Shown here in pieces: positions 12,868 through 17,478 of a stretch of DNA of 17,478 nucleotides (position 1 is the first letter of the stretch; each line of letters opens with the position of its first letter). Under the pieces are notes generated by a model. That model ran no database searches. It was given only the letters and a program-made list of their open reading frames with translations, and had not been told where the DNA came from. Origin of the DNA: JAGUXG01 sp043798435 (GTDB taxonomy: Bacteria > UBA9089 > UBA9088 > JAGUXG01); contig JAZDOR010000035.1 of the NCBI GenBank assembly GCA_043798435.1, forward strand, positions 1 to 17,478, given 5' to 3'. The position numbers were made by a program, and so were the translations under genes.

Positions 12868-13644
12868 ATGTTTCCATTTCAAATTGGATGGGGGACAGGG
12901 CTGATAATAGTAGGGTTTTTTATATACTCTTCCTTAAAGATATTGAAAGAGTATGAGAGGGCTGTTGTTTTCAGGCTGGGAAGGCTTATGGGTCAAAGGG
13001 GGCCTGGATTGATCTTTATCTTGCCGGGGATTGAATCCTGGGTGAAGATAGACACGCGGACAATCACGATGGATATTCCACCCCAGGAGGTGATTACAAA
13101 GGACAATGTGACCCTAAAGGTGAATGCTGTCGTTTATTTTCGGGTGATAGACCCGAATGCTGCTGTAACCAAAGTGGCAAATTATGGCTATGCTACCTTG
13201 CAGATAGCTCAAACAACCCTGAGGAGCGTTCTTGGACAGGGTGAGCTTGATGACCTGCTCATCCAGAGGGATAAGATAAACCAGAAGCTACAGGAGATTA
13301 TTGATGGTCAGACAGAGCCCTGGGGGATAAAGGTCTCTGTGGTTGAGGTAAAGGATATTGAATTGCCTGAGGAGATGAAGAGGGCTATGGCAAAACAAGC
13401 AGAAGCAGAAAGGGAGAAGAGGGCAAAGGTTATCCATGCTGAGGGTGAGTATCAAGCCGCAGAAAGGCTCACTCAGGCTGCAGAGACTATTACAAGGTCT
13501 CCTGCAGCTATCCAGCTCAGGTTCCTTCAAACCTTGACTGAAGTATCTGCTACAGGGAAGAACTCAACCATTGTCTTTCCTGTGCCGATAGACATCTTAA
13601 AACTCTTTATGAAAGGAGAAGAAAATGGCACTTCCAAAGCGTAA
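12868..13644 (+). CDS. Slipin (stomatin/prohibitin-like SPFH membrane protein)
   Basis: The 258-residue protein has one N-terminal membrane helix (about 7-24) followed by an SPFH domain: KEYERAVVFRLGRL (27-40), GPGLIFILPGIE (46-57), RTITMDIPPQEVITKDNVT (64-82) and VNAVVYFRVIDP (85-96), then a helical region rich in Ala, Glu and Arg (about 166-205). Slipins form ring-like oligomers on the membrane and organise microdomains or help membrane proteases. The usual partner nfeD is not beside it. AGGAGG (12855-12860) is 7 bases from the ATG. Its last 20 bases overlap rpmF, tying it to ribosome and lipid genes. Confidence 0.93.
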   Translation: MFPFQIGWGTGLIIVGFFIYSSLKILKEYERAVVFRLGRLMGQRGPGLIFILPGIESWVKIDTRTITMDIPPQEVITKDNVTLKVNAVVYFRVIDPNAAVTKVANYGYATLQIAQTTLRSVLGQGELDDLLIQRDKINQKLQEIIDGQTEPWGIKVSVVEVKDIELPEEMKRAMAKQAEAEREKRAKVIHAEGEYQAAERLTQAAETITRSPAAIQLRFLQTLTEVSATGKNSTIVFPVPIDILKLFMKGEENGTSKA

Positions 13645-13906
13645 ACACTCTAAAGCAAGAACAAGTTCTCGTAAGGCTCAATGGAAGATAGTTGCACTAA
13701 ACTACGCTTTATGTTCCCATTGTGGGCATCCCCGTCTTCCTCATACAGTCTGCTCAAGCTGCGGTTATTATAACAATGAGCTGGTCGTCTCTCACTTAAG
13801 AGAAGAGATACGGGCAAAGAGAAAGGAGAGAAAGCAAAAAGAGATGGTAGAAAAGGTAGAGAAGAAGATAGAGGAAGAAGAGAAGAAGAAAAAAGAGAAA
13901 GAATGA
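13625..13906 (+). CDS. rpmF: Large-subunit ribosomal protein L32 with charged C-terminal extension
   Basis: Residues 1-58 are a complete zinc-containing L32: ALPKRKHSKARTSSRKAQW at the start and a ribbon with Cys30, Cys33, Cys43 and Cys46. Ordinary L32 ends near residue 60; here about 33 more residues follow, almost all Lys, Glu and Arg (for example KKIEEEEKKKKEKE), likely a single charged helix. AGGAGA (13614-13619) precedes the ATG by 5 bases. The start overlaps the slipin end by 20 bases and the stop overlaps plsX as ATGA. rpmF-plsX-fabH is a widely conserved order. The purine-rich extension codons also lie where the plsX ribosome site would be. Confidence 0.93.
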   Translation: MALPKRKHSKARTSSRKAQWKIVALNYALCSHCGHPRLPHTVCSSCGYYNNELVVSHLREEIRAKRKERKQKEMVEKVEKKIEEEEKKKKEKE

Positions 13907-14871
13907 GGATTGCCGTAGATGCAATGGGAGGGGATAATGCCCCTTCTGAAATAGTCAAGGGTGTCTTAGAAGCCTCCTCTGAGATAAAAGAAGAGATTGT
14001 TCTTGTTGGAAGAAAAGAAGAGATAGAAAAATACCTGCCAGGCTCCCTCTCAAACATTACTATCCAGGATGCCAGAGAAGTAATTGGCATGGATGAGTCT
14101 CCAGTTTCTGCTATCAGAAAAAAGACTGACGCCTCCATTGCTGTTGCCTGTAAAATGGTGAGAAGAAGGGAAGCAGATGCTATTGTTACTGCAGGAAATA
14201 CCGGAGTTATGTTAGCGGCTGGTATTACCCTTATTGGCAGGCTTCGAGGTATTGAAAGACCAGCCATAGCCTGCCTTCTGCCAAGCAAAACAGGTCAGGT
14301 TCTCCTCCTTGATGCTGGAGCAAATGTTGATTGTAAGCCCACCCAGCTCTTTCAGTTTGGAATAATGGGAAAGGTGTATGCAGAAGAAGTATTAGGGATT
14401 CAAAACCCGAGGGTTAGTTTATTGAACATTGGAGAGGAAGAGGGCAAAGGAAACAGGCTTACAGATAAGGCGGCTGAACTTCTTTCTGGTTCTGCTATCA
14501 ACTTCTGTGGAAATATTGAGGGAAGGGATATAATTTTGGGAAAATGTGATGTTGTTGTCTGTGATGGCTTTGTTGGAAACTCTCTTCTAAAATTTGGCGA
14601 AGGTATAGCTGAGTTTATCATAGATGAGATACGACATAATGCAGGCTTTGTCAATAAGATTGGGCTTCTCTTTCTGAAAGGCTTATTCCGCAACCTCCTT
14701 AAAAAGATAGACTATGCTGAATATGGAGGTGCGCCCCTCTTAGGCTTGGAAGGTGTCTCTATTATCTGCCACGGAAGGTCAAAGAGCAAAGCCATAAAGA
14801 ATGCCATCAAGGTTGCTTCCATAGCTTCCTCCCACCACATAAATGACAGGATAGAAGAAGAGTTGAAGTAA
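13903..14871 (+). CDS. plsX: Phosphate acyltransferase PlsX
   Basis: PlsX converts acyl-ACP and phosphate into acyl-phosphate, the donor used by PlsY to acylate glycerol-3-phosphate; it is a peripheral membrane enzyme. The 322-residue product has the family start RIAVDAMGGDNAP, the block DASIAVACKMV, then TAGNTGVMLAAG, LLDAGANVDCKP, LLNIGEEEGKGN and VCDGFVGNSLLKFGEG. Length is normal (320-340). It starts in a 4-base ATGA overlap with rpmF, so translation is coupled. No plsY is in the window, though gpsA, which makes the acceptor, is about 1.3 kb upstream. Confidence 0.96.
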   Translation: MRIAVDAMGGDNAPSEIVKGVLEASSEIKEEIVLVGRKEEIEKYLPGSLSNITIQDAREVIGMDESPVSAIRKKTDASIAVACKMVRRREADAIVTAGNTGVMLAAGITLIGRLRGIERPAIACLLPSKTGQVLLLDAGANVDCKPTQLFQFGIMGKVYAEEVLGIQNPRVSLLNIGEEEGKGNRLTDKAAELLSGSAINFCGNIEGRDIILGKCDVVVCDGFVGNSLLKFGEGIAEFIIDEIRHNAGFVNKIGLLFLKGLFRNLLKKIDYAEYGGAPLLGLEGVSIICHGRSKSKAIKNAIKVASIASSHHINDRIEEELK

Positions 14872-14917
14872 ATGCAAAATTTTGTAACTGCTCAAAATCT
14901 TAAGAGTAAAATATTTA

Positions 14918-15011
14918 GCCACAGAGGTCACAGAGAGCACAGAGAAGAGATAAAAATAAAAAGATTATTAAAAGATTTTCTTAGCTCTGTGACCTCTGTG
15001 TTCTCTGTGGC
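14918..15011. repeat. Nine-base-unit hairpin between plsX and fabH
   Basis: Left arm 14918-14945 has units CACAGAGGT, CACAGAGAG, CACAGAGA; right arm 14984-15011 has CTCTGTGAC, CTCTGTGTT, CTCTGTGG. They pair at 23 of 28 positions with a 38-base AT-rich loop. It is the same architecture as 5275-5340 and 7719-7786 with a different unit sequence. A GTAAC terminus-like sequence lies at 14884-14888 but no partner end is seen. The hairpin splits the normally adjacent plsX-fabH pair. Confidence 0.8.
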
Positions 15012-15035
15012 AAGATTTATTTTGTTTTTCTAAAA

Positions 15036-15998
15036 ATGAAAAGAGCAAAGATTGTTGCCACAGGTAAATGGCTTCCAGAAAGGATTCTTACCAATATAGA
15101 GTTAGAGAGAATGATTGAGACCTCTGACGAATGGATTACAACCAGAACAGGGATAAAGGAGAGGAGGATTGCTGAACCAGAGATTTCCGCCTCTGATATG
15201 GCCTACCTTGCTGCAAAGGATATAGCCAAGAATGAACCTATTGACCTTATCATTGTCTCTACATCAACCCCGGATACAATCTTTCCTTCAACTGCCTGCA
15301 GACTTTCCGAAAAACTTGGTCTTTCTAACTGTGCCTGTTTTGACCTATCTGCGGCCTGCACAGGGTTTTCTTATGCCCTGGAATGTGGAAGAAGGTTTAT
15401 AGAGACAGGTGGCTCAAAAACAGCACTCATTGTTGCCTCTGAAACAACCTCAAAATTTATAAACTGGAAGGATAGATCTACCTGCGTCCTGTTTGGCGAT
15501 GGAGCAGGGGCTGTGCTTCTTAAGCCATCTGAAAAAGGTGGAATTATTGGAAGCTACTTCAATACAAACGGAAAATTGGGAGAGATTCTTAAAATTCCAG
15601 CAGGAGGCTCAAGGATGCCTGCGTCATCTGAGACAGTGGAAAAAAATCTACATACAATCCAGATGGATGGACAAGAGGTCTTTAAGTATGCTATATTAGC
15701 GATGAGTGAGGCGATAGAAAGGGTTCTTTTTAATAACTCCTTGTCAAGCGATGACATATCCCTTTTTATTCCCCATCAGGCAAACCTCCGCATTATCAAC
15801 CTTTTGTCAAAGAGGCTGAAAATTCCTTCTGAGAAAATGTTTGTCAATCTTAATAGATATGGAAATATGATGTCAGCCTCATCAGTCGTAGCTTTAGATG
15901 AGGCAGTAAAGTCTGAAAGGATACAAGAAAGAGACTTGATTTTAATGGTTGCTGTAGGAGGAGGTTTTACCTACTCAGCAACACTGATTGAATGGTAA
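15036..15998 (+). CDS. fabH: 3-oxoacyl-ACP synthase III (FabH)
   Basis: FabH condenses acetyl-CoA (or another short acyl-CoA) with malonyl-ACP to begin type II fatty-acid synthesis. The 320-residue protein has the CoA-binding block SDEWITTRTGIKERR (30-44), catalytic Cys108 in SAACTGFSYAL, His247 in IPHQANLRI and Asn277 in NRYGN. The loop after the catalytic Asn reads GNMMSASSVVAL instead of the common GNTSAAS. Length is normal. The ATG at 15036 starts the usual beta strand; no Shine-Dalgarno lies ahead and I see no convincing promoter in the repeat upstream. It belongs to the rpmF-plsX-fabH group. Confidence 0.95.
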   Translation: MKRAKIVATGKWLPERILTNIELERMIETSDEWITTRTGIKERRIAEPEISASDMAYLAAKDIAKNEPIDLIIVSTSTPDTIFPSTACRLSEKLGLSNCACFDLSAACTGFSYALECGRRFIETGGSKTALIVASETTSKFINWKDRSTCVLFGDGAGAVLLKPSEKGGIIGSYFNTNGKLGEILKIPAGGSRMPASSETVEKNLHTIQMDGQEVFKYAILAMSEAIERVLFNNSLSSDDISLFIPHQANLRIINLLSKRLKIPSEKMFVNLNRYGNMMSASSVVALDEAVKSERIQERDLILMVAVGGGFTYSATLIEW

Positions 15999-16006
15999 AA
16001 AATAAG

Positions 16007-16112
16007 TTTATAGTTGATGGTTTATAGTTGATAGACCATAAACTATAAACCATAAACCATAAACTATAGACTATAAACTATAGACTATAGACTATAAACT
16101 ATAGACTATAAA
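16007..16112. repeat. Heptamer array and hairpin between fabH and murG
   Basis: Four heptamers TTTATAG, TTGATGG, TTTATAG, TTGATAG (16007-16034), one base, then eleven uninterrupted heptamers of the form C(C/T)ATA(A/G)A from 16036 to 16112, in the order CCATAAA, CTATAAA, CCATAAA, CCATAAA, CTATAGA, CTATAAA, CTATAGA, CTATAGA, CTATAAA, CTATAGA, CTATAAA. The left units are reverse complements of the right ones, so the block folds as a hairpin with a long single arm. The unit variants are interspersed, not random point changes. No gene is present in this gap. Confidence 0.92.
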
Positions 16113-16139
16113 CTCTTTAATGTTAACTAAACATATACA

Positions 16140-17177
16140 ATGAAAGTAGTAATTGTGGCTGGTGGAACAGGTGGGCATATATATCCGGCGATAGCTATGG
16201 CTGAGGTATTAAGGCAGGAGGGAGAGGTTTTTTTTGTTACTCAAACTGGCAAATCTTCCGAGCTTCTTAAAAAGGAGGGTTATAAGCCTTTCATTTTATC
16301 TTTAGAAAAGTGGAATAGGAGAGCGTTTTCTTCTAATACCTTGAAGGTGGTTCTTCTCAACATTGTTGCCATTTTCAAGTCTTTATTCTTTCTTATGAAG
16401 AAAAAACCTTCTGTTGTTGTGGGAATGGGAGGATTTGTCAGCTTTCCTACCCTCTTTTCCTCCTGGCTGCTCAGCATTCCTATCATAATCTGTGAACAGA
16501 ATGCTGTCTTTGGCCTGGCAAACAGAATCCTCTCAAGGTTTTCCAGCCAGATTGCTCTTTCGTATGAAGAGACGCTATTAGTTCCTAAAAACAAGAAAAC
16601 AACCTTGGTAGGAAATCCAGTCAGAAGAAGGATAGGAAGGGTGTCAAAGAAGGATGCTATTTTCTATTTTGGCTTAGACCCAAATAAAAGCACAATTCTT
16701 ATAATAGGAGGCTCTCAAGGTGCAATCTCCATCAACAAGGCTGTTCTTGAGATACTTTCAGGGCTTTCTTCTTTTCAAATTCTCTGGATAACAGGGGAGG
16801 CAGACTATCCTTACATCAAACAAAAGGTGCAGAGCAAGGATAATGTCCGCATATTCGCATTTCTATATGAGATGGAGATGGCTTATAGTGCGGCAAACCT
16901 TGTCATCTCAAGAGCAGGAGCAACAGCCTTAGCTGAAATATCAAAGTGTGGGCTTCCTGCTGTCCTTATTCCATATCCGAAAGCCTGCGATAACCATCAA
17001 TTAGAAAATGCAAGAAGATATAAGAATGGCGTGGTGATTGAGGAAAAAGAGCTCACAGCCGAAAAACTTCTTTCTGCAATTTCTGAAATGAAGGATAAAG
17101 AGAGACTGCCAGACCAGAACGATTCTACGCAAAACCTTGTCTCCCTTATATTGACAATAAACAATGAGGGACAATAG
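16140..17177 (+). CDS. murG: UDP-GlcNAc:lipid I N-acetylglucosaminyltransferase MurG
   Basis: MurG adds GlcNAc to lipid I on the inner face of the membrane to make lipid II. The 345-residue GT28 enzyme shows the first glycine loop VAGGTGGHIYPA (6-17), the lipid-facing block VVGMGGFVSFP (93-103), EQNAVFGLANR, the second loop IIGGSQGAISIN, and the UDP-GlcNAc site RAGATALAEISKCGLP followed by DNHQLENA. Length is typical (about 350). The ATG at 16140 starts the first beta strand; no Shine-Dalgarno precedes it. Unlike the usual dcw cluster, no ftsW or murC flanks it here; upstream is the heptamer array and downstream are gene fragments. Confidence 0.96.
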   Translation: MKVVIVAGGTGGHIYPAIAMAEVLRQEGEVFFVTQTGKSSELLKKEGYKPFILSLEKWNRRAFSSNTLKVVLLNIVAIFKSLFFLMKKKPSVVVGMGGFVSFPTLFSSWLLSIPIIICEQNAVFGLANRILSRFSSQIALSYEETLLVPKNKKTTLVGNPVRRRIGRVSKKDAIFYFGLDPNKSTILIIGGSQGAISINKAVLEILSGLSSFQILWITGEADYPYIKQKVQSKDNVRIFAFLYEMEMAYSAANLVISRAGATALAEISKCGLPAVLIPYPKACDNHQLENARRYKNGVVIEEKELTAEKLLSAISEMKDKERLPDQNDSTQNLVSLILTINNEGQ

Positions 17178-17266
17178 ACTACGAATATCAATCTTTGGGC
17201 CTCAACGCTATAATAAATTCCATACTAAAAGCCAGAGAAAATTCCATAGCTGAAAAGGTAAAATAA
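17168..17266 (+). pseudogene. Unidentified C-terminal fragment after murG
   Basis: A frame open between stops at 17165 and 17264 reads GTIDYEYQSLGLNAIINSIL and then KARENSIAEKVK, a protein-like amphipathic composition without a start codon. It overlaps the last codons of murG in another frame. I do not recognise the family. It may be the tail of a gene otherwise lost, or chance. Confidence 0.25.
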
Positions 17267-17301
17267 CCTCTTAGTATTATAATAATATCAGGAGGTGAAA
17301 G

Positions 17302-17361
17302 ATGTTAGGAGTGGCTATGTATACGACTATAAAAAACACGGTTCTTCTCCAAAAAGTGTAG
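17302..17361 (+). CDS. Tiny or truncated ORF with a perfect ribosome site
   Basis: ATG 17302 follows AGGAGGTGA (17290-17298) by the ideal distance and a TATAAT at 17278-17283, but the frame stops after 19 residues (LGVAMYTTIKNTVLLQKV). The overlapping frame ending at 17423 (from GTG 17295, ending ENLLKGIRPFPE) looks more protein-like but lacks a ribosome site. A frameshifted or truncated gene start is possible. The rest of the stretch to 17478 shows only a small hairpin (17396-17414) and nothing else I can name. Confidence 0.25.
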   Translation: MLGVAMYTTIKNTVLLQKV

Positions 17362-17478
17362 TTATCCACAGAAAACAGTTCTTTGAAAACTTATTGAAAG
17401 GCATCCGTCCTTTCCCAGAATAGTTTGTAATAGATAAAAAAACAAACATAGGCTTAAACAGATGCCTACTAATAGTAT

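Noticed and set aside
13650..14288. 212-residue antisense frame opposite rpmF/plsX
   Set aside because: Its Ser/Leu/Phe-rich composition is the complement of the Lys/Glu-rich coding strand; no ribosome site.
14918..15011. Hairpins as ordinary rho-independent terminators
   Set aside because: Arms are not GC-rich, loops are long and no T-run follows the stems; the repeat structure explains them better.
16036..16112. Regular short repeats as a CRISPR array
   Set aside because: Units are 7 bases, contiguous, without spacers, and no cas genes are present.
17362..17370. Perfect DnaA box TTATCCACA
   Set aside because: Only one copy, with no cluster, AT-rich unwinding element or dnaA/dnaN nearby; a 9-base match can occur by chance.
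17396..17414. Hairpin GAAAGG-7-CCTTTC
   Set aside because: Six-base stem without T-run or conserved context; not enough to call a terminator.
1..17478. tRNA or rRNA genes
   Set aside because: I saw no cloverleaf, TTCGAATC-type T-loop or rRNA-like stretch on either strand in the gaps.

Overview
The window looks like chromosomal DNA of an uncultured diderm (Gram-negative-type), flagellated, rod-shaped bacterium. The evidence is an outer-membrane beta-barrel protein with a signal peptide, rod/basal-body genes flgB-flgC-fliE, the elongasome genes mreB-mreC-mreD, and peptidoglycan and phospholipid genes (murG, gpsA, plsX, fabH). Base composition is moderately AT-rich, and most genes strongly prefer AGA/AGG for arginine. 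I cannot place the phylum from sequence alone; the mixture resembles candidate phyla known from metagenomes (inference).

Layout. 1-2386: a repeat-derived promoter, a DUF362/2x[4Fe-4S] protein, and an overlapping outer-membrane barrel gene. 2383-2606: the first codons of a HEPN (HI0074-like) gene cut off by a small mobile element. 2620-3576 (minus): queA, divergent from flgB; the shared promoter region is duplicated in tandem. 3790-5153: flgB-flgC-fliE, with a miniature element between flgC and fliE. 5450-7528: a fused zinc-ribbon/M48 membrane protease with codon use unlike its neighbours, flanked on both sides by repeats. 7918-10442: mreB-mreC-mreD, with mreC and mreD pushed apart by a miniature element. 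10503-12565: an ACR3 arsenite permease, then gpsA. 12868-14871: a tight, overlapping slipin-rpmF-plsX unit. 15036-15998 fabH; 16140-17177 murG; 17178-17478 gene fragments with no clear gene.

How the genes fit together. gpsA (glycerol-3-phosphate), plsX (acyl-phosphate) and fabH (fatty-acid initiation) supply membrane lipid synthesis. mreBCD and murG supply wall elongation and lipid II. flgBC/fliE form part of the flagellar rod. queA modifies tRNA.

The most unusual content is between the genes. Nearly every gap longer than 100 bases holds an inverted repeat whose arms are runs of degenerate 7-base units (GAAATTA, CTATAAA, CAGAATC, AATTAAA, GGTTCAC types) or 9-base units (CACAGAGGT, CACGAAGGT, CACAAAGAA types). 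Several of these hairpins sit as variable cores inside conserved outer arms. Three elements are flanked by perfect short direct repeats (GAATTTTT, AAAAAATA, AAGTTTT) that look like target-site duplications. This suggests MITE-like elements that carry, or are invaded by, interchangeable short-unit hairpins. A second theme is promoters so close to start codons that mreB and queA are probably translated from leaderless mRNAs.
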